A DNA stretch of 58,383 bases from a bacterium (GCA_030431715.1 JAUIIO010000024.1:1-58383), one strand, 5' to 3'. Positions 32,962-41,715 are shown, counted from the first letter of the stretch. Made by a program: numbers and translations. The notes: generated by a model not told the origin, from the sequence alone.

Positions 32962-34812
32962 ATGACCCTCACTCTAGGATTGAACATCTCCAGTTTGAAA
33001 TCACAACGTCAGCTCGCACGTTCAAGCGATGAGCTATCGAACGTTTTTACTCGTCTCTCCTCCGGACAACGCATTAACAGAGCAAGTGATGACGCCGCAG
33101 GTCTTGCTATCGCTGATAGCCTTAATGCCGACTCCCGAGTATTCAATCAAGGTGTTCGAAATCTAAATGATGGGATTTCCGTTCTAAACATCGCTGATGG
33201 CGCTCTTCAAGAACTTACTAATATTACTTTCAGGCTCACAGAACTTGCCGAACAAGCAGCAAATGGCACACTGGGTGTTCATCAACGTGCTTCGCTGGAT
33301 GAGGAGGCGCAGGCACTCAAGGCTGAGTATTTCAGGATAGCAAAGACAACAGAGTTTAATGGCAGGAAAATCTTTGATGGTGACTACGGTGTGCTTTCAC
33401 TTCAGGCTGGGTATGGTTCGGATGCAATATTAGGAGATGGTCTAGGTGGAGCAATTGGTGATGGTACTTTCGAATCTGGTAAAACCGTTGCCTCTTCAGT
33501 TTTTACTACTACGAATCCAGATTCATTAGTATCGGCCGATTTTAACGGGGATGGCAAACTCGATGTTGTGACACTGGCAGGGCCAGACAGGGTAGAGCTT
33601 TTCTTTGGTAATGGTAGCGGAGGCTTTTCATCAGGACAGTCGATCGGAACGCACAATACAAGTAGTATTTCCGTCGGTGATTTTAATGGTGACGGAAGCT
33701 TTGATGTTGTATTCGGCTCCGGAGTAAGCGAGCTCTCGATTGTTCTCAATAATGGAGATGGAACGTTTACAAGCGCTACTACATTTAGCAGCACACATAC
33801 CCTTAACCAGATCGATACTATCGATGTAAACAATGATGGGCATCTCGATTTTGTTGGAGCATCAAATAATAATGGATTTGAGGTGTTTCTTGGTAGTGGC
33901 TCCGGCACGTTTTCTTCAAGTCAGGTAGTAGCTTCAACAGATGTGAGAGAGGTCACTCTGGGTGACATAAATAATGATGGCACTATCGATATTGTCGCAG
34001 CCGATACTTTAAACATTGACTACTATCTGGGTAATGGTGATGGCACGTTTAGTGGTTCTTCTACAAGTATTAGTGCAGATCCATACTGGAATATTGGAGT
34101 CTCATTAACTGATGTGAATGGGGATGGAAATCTTGATGTGGTGGCTTTAGATGGTGGAAGTGCTCTTCTTGTCTATACAGGAAATGGTGATGCTACCTTT
34201 CAACAGAACTCTTATGCGGTAAGCTATGGTTTAACATCTGAATTTGACTATGGCGATCTGAACGGTGATGGTGAAGTAGATTTTGCAATTTCGGATATTG
34301 CAACGACCGATATTAAGGTGCTCCTTAGCGACGGTCAGGGTGGGTATGAGTCAGCAGTTAGCCATAATTCCAATACTGTCTCAATTGGGCAAATTGAAGT
34401 TGAGGATTTCAGTAACGACGGCGTACTAGATATCCTCGTTCATGGTACTTCACTGGGCTATCTAGAAGGTAAGAGTGTAGATGGTGTTGCTCCTCTCTTA
34501 GACTTTTCACTGGGTAACGTTGCAGATGCCCGACAAGCGTTATCACTATTCCAGCAAAAGTTAAATCAGCTTTCCGAACAACGCGGCCAAATCGGAGCCT
34601 TCCAGTCTCGTATAGAAGTTGCTGAAAAAGTCCTTAAGGTTTCCACAGAGAATTTTAAAGCTGCCGAGAGTCGTATCCGCGATGCCGACATAGCTCAGGA
34701 ATCTTCACAGCTCACAAGGCTTAACATCCTGCAACAATCAGCTGCGGCTGTGCTCGGCCAAGCAAACCTGCAACCACAACTAGTGCTGCAGCTCTTAGGG
34801 GGAGGTAGATAG
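32962..34812 (+). CDS. Flagellin with inserted seven-repeat FG-GAP propeller (copy 1)
   Basis: This is a filament subunit exported by the flagellar type III system. Residues 1-165 are a flagellin N-terminal D0/D1 region (RLSSGQRINRASDDAAGLAI, LNDGISVLNIADGALQEL, TEFNGRKIFDG). Residues 507-616 are the C-terminal D1/D0 helices (RGQIGAFQSRIEVAEKVL, ESRIRDADIAQESSQL). Residues about 172-506 replace D2/D3 with seven units of about 48 residues, each DxNxDGxxD plus LGNGDGTF-like (first: DFNGDGKLD 193-201; last: DFSNDGVLD). That is the count of an integrin-type propeller. The tail ends LLGGGR; its codons form GGGGGAGGT, the ribosome site of copy 2, which starts after one spacer base. Confidence 0.95.
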   Translation: MTLTLGLNISSLKSQRQLARSSDELSNVFTRLSSGQRINRASDDAAGLAIADSLNADSRVFNQGVRNLNDGISVLNIADGALQELTNITFRLTELAEQAANGTLGVHQRASLDEEAQALKAEYFRIAKTTEFNGRKIFDGDYGVLSLQAGYGSDAILGDGLGGAIGDGTFESGKTVASSVFTTTNPDSLVSADFNGDGKLDVVTLAGPDRVELFFGNGSGGFSSGQSIGTHNTSSISVGDFNGDGSFDVVFGSGVSELSIVLNNGDGTFTSATTFSSTHTLNQIDTIDVNNDGHLDFVGASNNNGFEVFLGSGSGTFSSSQVVASTDVREVTLGDINNDGTIDIVAADTLNIDYYLGNGDGTFSGSSTSISADPYWNIGVSLTDVNGDGNLDVVALDGGSALLVYTGNGDATFQQNSYAVSYGLTSEFDYGDLNGDGEVDFAISDIATTDIKVLLSDGQGGYESAVSHNSNTVSIGQIEVEDFSNDGVLDILVHGTSLGYLEGKSVDGVAPLLDFSLGNVADARQALSLFQQKLNQLSEQRGQIGAFQSRIEVAEKVLKVSTENFKAAESRIRDADIAQESSQLTRLNILQQSAAAVLGQANLQPQLVLQLLGGGR

Positions 34813-34813
34813 A

Positions 34814-36679
34814 ATGCCGATTACCCTAGGACTAAACATTTCTAGTCTCCGCTCGCAACGCCAGCTTGCGAGATCGAGCGATGAGCTATCGAATGTCTTT
34901 ACGCGCCTTTCCTCAGGACAACGCATTAACAGAGCCAGTGATGACGCCGCAGGTCTTGCTATTGCCGATAGCCTCAATGCCGACTCCCGAGTATTCAATC
35001 AAGGTGTTCGAAATCTAAATGACGGAATCTCTGTCTTAAACATCGCTGATGGCGCTCTTCAAGAACTCACTAATATAACTTTCAGGCTCACAGAGCTCGC
35101 TGAGCAAGCCGCGAATGGTACGCTTGGATCGCAACAGCGCGGAGCTCTTGATGAAGAAGCACAGGCGCTTAAGGCTGAGTATTTCAGAATAGCAAAGACG
35201 ACAGAATTTAACGGAAGAAAACTTTTTGAAGGTAACTATGGAGCGCTGAGCCTTCAGGCTGGATATGGATCCGCATCAGTTTTAAGTAATGGTCTTGGTG
35301 GAGCGATTGGTGATGGTACATTTGATGCGCTTACCTATAGTGTTTCAGGTTCACTACACTATGACGTTCACTCTGAGGATTTTAATGGTGATGGTAATGC
35401 GGATCTTGCTATCGCAGTGAGCGGCACCAGTTCATTCCTTGTTGCACTAGGGAATGGGAATGGAACATTTGGTGCTGCCTCAACATATGACGCTTCTCTA
35501 GCCATCACAGAGATGAGCATAGCAGACGTAAATAATGACGGAATCTTGGACCTTTTAGGAGTTAGTACAGCTGGTGCAACTCAGAATGCTATTAGTGTCG
35601 TGCTAGGGCAGGGGAACGGTTCATTTGGACCGGCTAGCACTTATACCGTGAGCGATGGGGTTAATGATTTTGAGCTGGCTGATTTCAATGGTGATGGAAA
35701 TCTAGATATCGCAGCTGTTTCAGACGTTGACGAAGCTCTCGACATACTAATGGGAAGTGGAGATGGTTCATTTTCTTCAATCGGTACTACCGCTACATTA
35801 ACTAACCCGGACAACATCGGGTTAGGTGATTTTAATGGTGATGGAATTATCGATATTGTAACTGGAAGTTTGACAGCAAATGGTGTCAGAGTATTTATTG
35901 GTCAGGGCGATGGAGAGTTTGCCTTTGATTCGAATATAGCAGTTGGAGCGCTAGAAGAAATTGAAGTAGGCGATGTTAACAATGATGGTATTCTTGATGT
36001 CGTTACCTTAGATGGAAACTCTTCGCAGTTTAGTATTCTTCTTGGCCTTGGAGACGGTAAGTTTGCCTCTCCGACTACCGTTGCTACTGGCACCACGGCT
36101 ATGAACGATTTTGAGCTTGGGGATCTTAACGGCGATGGTAACACGGATTTAATCACTCATCTGTCAACATCTGTGGGAGCTTTCCTTGGAGATGGTACCG
36201 GAAGTTTTACTGCTGCAGAAACATTTTCTGCAACTTATGCAGTGAGAGATATTGCAGTAAATGACTTTAACAATGATGGTGTACTTGATGTTGCAACAAC
36301 ACATACTCTAGGAGCAGCATTTAGTGTTATACTTAGCAATACTACAGATGGAGTAGCTCCTTTATTAGATTTTTCACTTAATACCATAGCCGATGCCAAA
36401 CAAGCGCTGTCACAATTTACGCAGAAACTGGATCAACTCTCTACCCAGCGTGGTCAAATTGGAGCATTCCAATCCCGAATTGAAGTAGCTGAAAAAGTCC
36501 TTAAGGTTTCCACAGAGAACTTCAAAGCTGCCGAGAGTCGTATCCGCGATGCCGATATAGCTCAGGAATCTTCACAGCTCACAAGACTTAACATCCTACA
36601 ACAATCAGCAGCCGCCGTACTCGGTCAGGCTAACCTGCAACCACAACTAGTGCTGCAGCTCTTAGGGGGAGGTAGATAG
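34814..36679 (+). CDS. Flagellin with seven-repeat FG-GAP propeller (copy 2)
   Basis: The product has 621 residues. The N- and C-terminal flagellin regions are almost the same as in copy 1, while the central repeats differ strongly in sequence. The seven calcium-type loops start with DFNGDGNAD, DVNNDGILD, DFNGDGNLD, DFNGDGIID, DVNNDGILD, DLNGDGNTD and DFNNDGVLD. The first 92 bases of this gene are identical to the start of copy 4. The Shine-Dalgarno GGAGGT (34801-34806) lies within the last codons of copy 1, seven bases before this ATG. The C-terminal tail again is LLGGGR and encodes the ribosome site for copy 3. Confidence 0.95.
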   Translation: MPITLGLNISSLRSQRQLARSSDELSNVFTRLSSGQRINRASDDAAGLAIADSLNADSRVFNQGVRNLNDGISVLNIADGALQELTNITFRLTELAEQAANGTLGSQQRGALDEEAQALKAEYFRIAKTTEFNGRKLFEGNYGALSLQAGYGSASVLSNGLGGAIGDGTFDALTYSVSGSLHYDVHSEDFNGDGNADLAIAVSGTSSFLVALGNGNGTFGAASTYDASLAITEMSIADVNNDGILDLLGVSTAGATQNAISVVLGQGNGSFGPASTYTVSDGVNDFELADFNGDGNLDIAAVSDVDEALDILMGSGDGSFSSIGTTATLTNPDNIGLGDFNGDGIIDIVTGSLTANGVRVFIGQGDGEFAFDSNIAVGALEEIEVGDVNNDGILDVVTLDGNSSQFSILLGLGDGKFASPTTVATGTTAMNDFELGDLNGDGNTDLITHLSTSVGAFLGDGTGSFTAAETFSATYAVRDIAVNDFNNDGVLDVATTHTLGAAFSVILSNTTDGVAPLLDFSLNTIADAKQALSQFTQKLDQLSTQRGQIGAFQSRIEVAEKVLKVSTENFKAAESRIRDADIAQESSQLTRLNILQQSAAAVLGQANLQPQLVLQLLGGGR

Positions 36680-36680
36680 A

Positions 36681-38549
36681 ATGCCGATTACCCTAGGACT
36701 GAATCTCTCATCACTCAAGACACAAACACAATTAAGTCGCACGAGCGATGAGCTCTCGAATGTCTTTACGCGCCTTTCCTCAGGACAACGCATTAACAAA
36801 GCAAGTGATGATGCCGCAGGCCTTGCTATTGCCGATAGTCTCAATGCTGATTCACGGGTTTATGCTCAGGGAGTAAGAAATCTCAATGATGGAATATCAG
36901 TTTTAAACATTGCCGATGGGGCTTTGCAGGAGCTAACGAATATAACATTTAGATTAACAGAGCTCGCCGAGCAAGCCGCGAATGGTACACTTGGCTCATC
37001 TCAACGTGCATCACTTGATGAAGAGGCGCAGGCGCTCAAGAAAGAATATCTTCGTATTTCAAAAACGACTGAGTTTAATGGGAGGAAACTCTTTGATGGT
37101 CAATATGGTGTTCTTTCACTTCAGGCAGGTTACGGAACGAACGCAGTACTTGGGAATGGGCTTGGTGGAGCTATTGGAACTGGAGAATTTGATAGCGCTG
37201 TATCCTATGCTATCGGAAGTTTGCCAGAAGCTCTTATTACTGGTGATTTTAATAATGATGGTCATACTGACTTTATAAGTTCGGATAGAAGTAGTGATGC
37301 TCTTTATATCAATCTTGGCACCGGTGATGGAGGATTTGCGGAAGCAATTACTCAAGCCGACACAGATTACATGAGTACGCTCGACAGCGCCGACGTAAAT
37401 AATGATGGGATACTCGATCTTGTAGCAGTTGAACCTACAAATGATAGGATTGCGTTTTATCTGGGCAATGGAAACGGTACCTTTGCCACAGCGACATTTT
37501 ACGACATGGGAAATAGCACCTATGATTCAAAGTTTGGTGACTTTAATGGTGATGGTAATATTGATATCGCTACTATCGACCTTGTTGATAATAACATTGC
37601 AGTTCATCTTGGAGGTGGTGATGGGACATTTAGTGCATATGGAACTTATTCTGTTGGGAACAATCCACTGTCGATGGAGGTTGCCGATTTCAATGGAGAT
37701 GGGTTAGACGATATCGTTGCTGCCATTAATTCTGATGGTACGATTAACGTTGTACTTGCAAACGGGGACGGAAGCCTGAGTACGGCGACTTCGTATGCGG
37801 CAGGTTCTAGCCCTGGACCAGTAATTGTTGCGGATACGAATAATGACGGCATAGTGGATATTATCGCTGGAGCACGGGGAACAGGCCACATCGGTGTTTT
37901 CCTTGGCAATGGCGATGGAACATTTCAGTCTCGTAATTCATATGCTGTTGGTGGTTTTACAGAATTTCACAACCTCGCAGCAGGAGATTTTGATGGGGAT
38001 GGCAATGTGGATATCGCCAGCGCTAACAATACCGATAGTACAATAAGTATACTTCTTGGTAATGGTGATGGTACCTATCAGCAAGAGACAAATTTTAGCA
38101 CTGGAGGTCAACTTGGATGGCTCGTTGCAGATGATTTAAATGCAGACGGCGTGGTTGATCTTGCTGTTGTCAGTGATGCAAATAACTCTGTAGAGATATA
38201 CAATGGTAGTACAACAACTGGAGTAGCACCGCTTTTGGATTTCTCGTTGTCTACGATTGTTGATGCGAAACATGCTCTTTCGAGATTTCAGCAAAAGCTC
38301 ACCCATCTCTCTGAGCAACATGGCCAAATCGGAGCCTTCCAGTCTCGTATAGAAGTTGCTGAAAAAGTCCTTAAGGTTTCCACTGAGAATTTTAAAGCCG
38401 CCGAGAGTCGTATCCGCGATGCTGATATAGCTCAGGAATCTTCACAGCTCACAAGACTTAACATCCTGCAACAATCTGCCGCGGCTGTGCTTGGCCAGGC
38501 TAATCTGCAACCACAACTAGTGCTGCAGCTCTTAGGGGGAGGTAGATAG
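36681..38549 (+). CDS. Flagellin with seven-repeat FG-GAP propeller (copy 3)
   Basis: The product has 622 residues. The first 25 residues deviate from the neighbours (LNLSSLKTQTQLSRTSDEL), resembling those of the second array, then the conserved D1 follows. Seven repeats have loops DFNNDGHTD, DVNNDGILD, DFNGDGNID, DFNGDGLDD, DTNNDGIVD, DFDGDGNVD and DLNADGVVD. The first of these (GDFNNDGHTDFISS) is the same as the first repeat of copy 6 in the other array, hinting at an older relation between the two. The DGVAPLLDF-type junction to the C-terminal helices is TGVAPLLDF here. The LLGGGR tail is again the ribosome site of the next gene. Confidence 0.95.
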   Translation: MPITLGLNLSSLKTQTQLSRTSDELSNVFTRLSSGQRINKASDDAAGLAIADSLNADSRVYAQGVRNLNDGISVLNIADGALQELTNITFRLTELAEQAANGTLGSSQRASLDEEAQALKKEYLRISKTTEFNGRKLFDGQYGVLSLQAGYGTNAVLGNGLGGAIGTGEFDSAVSYAIGSLPEALITGDFNNDGHTDFISSDRSSDALYINLGTGDGGFAEAITQADTDYMSTLDSADVNNDGILDLVAVEPTNDRIAFYLGNGNGTFATATFYDMGNSTYDSKFGDFNGDGNIDIATIDLVDNNIAVHLGGGDGTFSAYGTYSVGNNPLSMEVADFNGDGLDDIVAAINSDGTINVVLANGDGSLSTATSYAAGSSPGPVIVADTNNDGIVDIIAGARGTGHIGVFLGNGDGTFQSRNSYAVGGFTEFHNLAAGDFDGDGNVDIASANNTDSTISILLGNGDGTYQQETNFSTGGQLGWLVADDLNADGVVDLAVVSDANNSVEIYNGSTTTGVAPLLDFSLSTIVDAKHALSRFQQKLTHLSEQHGQIGAFQSRIEVAEKVLKVSTENFKAAESRIRDADIAQESSQLTRLNILQQSAAAVLGQANLQPQLVLQLLGGGR

Positions 38550-38550
38550 A

Positions 38551-40383
38551 ATGCCGATTACCCTAGGACTAAACATTTCTAGTCTCCGCTCGCAACGCCA
38601 GCTTGCGAGATCGAGCGATGAGCTATCGAATGTCTTTACGCGGCTTTCCTCAGGACAACGCATTAACAAAGCAAGTGATGATGCGGCAGGTCTTGCTATC
38701 GCGGATAGTCTCAATGCCGATTCAAGAGTCTTCAATCAAGGAGTGCGGAATCTTAATGATGGAATTTCAGTTTTAAATATTGCGGATGGGGCCCTACAGG
38801 AGCTAACGAATATAACATTTAGATTAACCGAGTTAGCTGAACAGGCTGCAAACGGCACTCTTGGCATAGCTCAACGCACTTCACTTGATGAAGAAGCGCA
38901 AGCGCTTAAGGCTGAGTACTTTAGAATTGCTAAGACAACTGAATTTAATGGCAGAAAACTCTTTGAGGGAGACTATGGAATTTTATCACTTCAGGCGGGA
39001 TATGGAACTTCTGGTAGTTTAAGTCAGGGGTTGGGCGGTGATATCGGAACGGGCGCATTTAACGTTACTGGTTCATATGATATGGGGGCTTCGCCCAGAG
39101 AACTTCAGACTGTTGACTTAAATGGTGATGGCAATCTTGATATTCTAGCTGTAAATCGAACCACCGACTCAATCACTATGAGACTTGGCCAAGGTGATGG
39201 AAGTTTTGGATCGGCTCAATCAATAACTACCGGGGACTTTCCATCAGGATTTCAAGTCGGTGATTTTAATGGAGATGGCATTGTGGATCTTGCGACTGCA
39301 AACTCCTTGGACCAGTCAGTGAGAATTCATATCGGAATCGGTGATGGAACGTTTCAAGCCAATGTAAGCTATGCTACAGGTGGTCCAGTTACATCTATGC
39401 AGCTGGTTGTGGGGGATTTTAATGGAGATGGAATTCAAGATCTTGCAGCCTCACATATCACCAATACGAGCATCCTTACTGGTGCAGGAGACGGAACATT
39501 TAGCCTTTCGGGCTCCTATGATATGACGTTGGGCTTAACAGGCATGGTCGGAGCGGATGTAAACAATGATGGGTATACCGATCTAATATCTAGTGATGTA
39601 AACTCGGTTATCGCAATAGTGCTTGCAAATGGAGATGGTTCATTTGCAAGTGAAATGACTGTCTCTTCGAGAGGAGACATCACTTCTTTGGCGGTAGCTG
39701 ATCTCAACGGTGATGGGAACCTCGACCTTATTGGAACGGAAGATACAGCCACAGATATTCACATAAGACTCGGAAACGGTGATGGTACATTTCAAGATGA
39801 TCCGGAGCCTCAATACCCAACAAGCCAGCTAGATGTGGTCATCGGCGATTTTAATGGAGATGGCCACGAGGATTTAGTCACCGTAGGCAATGAAATACAC
39901 ACAGCTTTTGGCCGTGGTGATGGTACTTTCCAGATTGCCGCTACGCTTTCCCTTAGCGGTACAGATATGGTTGTAGATGGAGACTTTAACAATGATGGCG
40001 TTTTAGACCTTTTTGTAATTGGATCATCTAATCTCGTACTCTTGGGAGAGAGCAAGGATGGTGTAGCTCCCCTTTTAGATTTCTCTCTTAATTCAATAGC
40101 TGATGCGAAGGATGCACTTTCCCGATTCCAGCAAAAACTAGCTCAGCTTTCTACGCAGCGTGGTCAAATAGGAGCATTCCAGTCTAGAATAGAAGTTGCC
40201 GAGACGGTTCTTAAGGTTTCCGCAGAGAACTTTAAAGCTGCCGAAAGTCGTATCCGTGATGCTGACATAGCACAGGAATCTTCACAGCTCACAAGGCTTA
40301 ACATCCTGCAACAATCTGCTGCGGCTGTGCTCGGCCAAGCAAACCTGCAACCCCAACTTGTACTGCAACTTCTCGGCCAGTAG
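38551..40383 (+). CDS. Flagellin with seven-repeat FG-GAP propeller (copy 4)
   Basis: The product has 610 residues. The seven loops are DLNGDGNLD, DFNGDGIVD, DFNGDGIQD, DVNNDGYTD, DLNGDGNLD, DFNGDGHED and DFNNDGVLD. It is the last gene of the first array, and its C-terminus is plain LVLQLLGQ without the GGGR tail. The codons there have diverged (CTTCTCGGCCAG) and contain no Shine-Dalgarno. This supports the view that the tail in the other copies exists to carry the ribosome site. A weak CTACTGG/CCAGTAG stem lies 34-74 bases downstream. Confidence 0.95.
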   Translation: MPITLGLNISSLRSQRQLARSSDELSNVFTRLSSGQRINKASDDAAGLAIADSLNADSRVFNQGVRNLNDGISVLNIADGALQELTNITFRLTELAEQAANGTLGIAQRTSLDEEAQALKAEYFRIAKTTEFNGRKLFEGDYGILSLQAGYGTSGSLSQGLGGDIGTGAFNVTGSYDMGASPRELQTVDLNGDGNLDILAVNRTTDSITMRLGQGDGSFGSAQSITTGDFPSGFQVGDFNGDGIVDLATANSLDQSVRIHIGIGDGTFQANVSYATGGPVTSMQLVVGDFNGDGIQDLAASHITNTSILTGAGDGTFSLSGSYDMTLGLTGMVGADVNNDGYTDLISSDVNSVIAIVLANGDGSFASEMTVSSRGDITSLAVADLNGDGNLDLIGTEDTATDIHIRLGNGDGTFQDDPEPQYPTSQLDVVIGDFNGDGHEDLVTVGNEIHTAFGRGDGTFQIAATLSLSGTDMVVDGDFNNDGVLDLFVIGSSNLVLLGESKDGVAPLLDFSLNSIADAKDALSRFQQKLAQLSTQRGQIGAFQSRIEVAETVLKVSAENFKAAESRIRDADIAQESSQLTRLNILQQSAAAVLGQANLQPQLVLQLLGQ

Positions 40384-40416
40384 ATTTGTAACTATTGTTT
40401 TTTACTGGATTTCCCT

Positions 40417-40457
40417 CTACTGGTGCTTGTATAAAGAGCGTGTCATTATCCCAGTAG
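40417..40457 (+). terminator. Possible weak terminator after flagellin array 1
   Basis: CTACTGG (40417-40423) is complementary to CCAGTAG (40451-40457), with a 27-base loop and TTTA after it. The loop is long and the T tract short, so this is only a candidate for limiting read-through into the next gene. Confidence 0.25.
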
Positions 40458-40474
40458 TTTACGAGCTAAAAAGA

Positions 40475-41392
40475 ATGCTACTCAAAATCTTAAAACTCTT
40501 TATTATCGCAATTCTTCCGGGCGTCGTTCTTGCCGATGGAAGTTATTATTGTCATCCGTACTACAACCCTTACGGTTGCCCGACCCCTACGCCCACACCA
40601 ACACCGCCACAAGTTATAGATACCTATTGTACCGCAGGCCCCTCAGATGGTTATCAGCTGACTTGCGGCAGTAGTTCGCTAAGTCTCTTTAGTCATATTT
40701 CACCAGATGTATACGGCGTAGAGTACCGATGGACTACAGACTGTCCGGCTAGTTTTTCTGATTCACACGCGTCAGCTCCCCATCTTCTCTTTAGTGACAT
40801 AGACAATCTTCAGTCATCACTTTGCCGTGTTTTCCTTCAGGTACTTTATCCTGATGCATACGCGCGTAACTATTCCTATTACATGCCACCGCAATATGAA
40901 GATGCTACATGTAGTGCGGTTGTCTTAATCCCGGATTGCGTTTCGTGCAATGAAGTTGATATTGAGGAGGATGTTCTTATTCTTGATGTCAGTTCAAGAG
41001 ATTCCTATCTTGTTATTCGAAAAATTTCGGTCCGTATTATCAGAAGTACAGATAGAAAAAGAGCGAAACGACAGGCCAGACAGCTTCGTCGTCTGGCGAG
41101 AGCCACCTACAAGGAGATTTGGTCGGTTGCTCGCTCACTAAGCCCAACGGTTATGCAGTGTACAGGTAATACAATTAACTGCGTTACGGTTAGCTACACT
41201 GATGAGCTAGCTACGATTACGGCTGATGTCGTTCAATTAGAAGAAATCGCAGAAGCCTTAACGCGGCTATTGCAGCGTACGACTGGGAAGAGGCGTGCTG
41301 GCAGAAAGCTTTTACACAGTGTGGATCAGCAAAGTCAGGAGGCTACACAAGCTCTCGCAAGTATTCCTGAAGTAGAGACACGTTGCTTCTAG
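40475..41392 (+). CDS. Secreted Cys-rich protein with Thr-Pro linker and basic helix
   Basis: The product has 305 residues from the ATG at 40475; a longer frame would overlap the flagellin. The signal peptide is LLKILKLFIIAILPGVVLADG. It is followed by a Cys/Tyr-rich start (YYCHPYYNPYGC) and a Thr-Pro linker (PTPTPTPTPPQ). A Cys-containing domain, probably beta, spans about 50-170. A strongly basic helix (RSTDRKRAKRQARQLRRLAR) precedes the C-terminal helical part with further Cys. Family not recognised. The position 91 bases after the flagellin array raises the possibility of a filament-associated or surface role (inference). Confidence 0.6.
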   Translation: MLLKILKLFIIAILPGVVLADGSYYCHPYYNPYGCPTPTPTPTPPQVIDTYCTAGPSDGYQLTCGSSSLSLFSHISPDVYGVEYRWTTDCPASFSDSHASAPHLLFSDIDNLQSSLCRVFLQVLYPDAYARNYSYYMPPQYEDATCSAVVLIPDCVSCNEVDIEEDVLILDVSSRDSYLVIRKISVRIIRSTDRKRAKRQARQLRRLARATYKEIWSVARSLSPTVMQCTGNTINCVTVSYTDELATITADVVQLEEIAEALTRLLQRTTGKRRAGRKLLHSVDQQSQEATQALASIPEVETRCF

Positions 41393-41442
41393 TGCGATGT
41401 AATATGAGTTTTTCTTCGCATCACATTGGAGCGCAAAAGTTA

Positions 41443-41461
41443 CCTCCGGCTCTGCCGGAGG
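41443..41461. terminator. GC-rich hairpin between convergent genes
   Basis: CCTCCGGC-TCT-GCCGGAGG forms an eight-pair stem with a three-base loop at 41443-41461. No T tract follows on the plus strand; the minus side has AACTTTTG. It may act as a terminator for the convergent pair. Confidence 0.4.
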
Positions 41462-41511
41462 CGCCGTATCGTTTGACGGTATCAGAGATCAACAGAAAAC
41501 TTAAGAGTAAT

Positions 41512-41640
41512 CGTCATTGCGAGGAGCTGAGGTCGTAGACCGAATGACGCGGCAATCTTCTTGCCAGAGAGAAAAATAGAGCCGATACTAGGAGATTGCC
41601 GCGTCGTTCGACATAAATGTCTCAGCTCCTCGCAATGACG
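41512..41640. repeat. CATTGCGAGGAG palindromic repeat, complete copy
   Basis: This has 20-base perfect terminal inverted repeats (CGTCATTGCGAGGAGCTGAG and its complement at 41621-41640). Inside, an 18-base second pairing (CGAATGACGCGGCAATCT) is broken by small hairpins GTC-GTA-GAC and GACA-TAAA-TGTC. It is the most complete member of the family in the window and occupies much of the 323-base gap between convergent genes. Confidence 0.88.
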
Positions 41641-41715
41641 ATATGCATCGCACTGACGATATGCGCAAAATAGTAACTTATTGTATGCTGGGTACACTGT
41701 AACCGATCTTTGGGG

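Noticed and set aside
33402..33908. 168-residue minus-strand frame (and similar ones opposite the other propellers)
   Set aside because: It is a Pro/Ser-rich antisense shadow of the Asp/Gly/Asn-rich repeats; these appear opposite every copy at the same place.
32962..40383. Chimeric assembly joining flagellin ends to an unrelated FG-GAP protein
   Set aside because: Six independent copies have the same domain order, the same junctions (GVAPLLDF or variant) and exactly seven repeats in frame, so an artefact is very unlikely.
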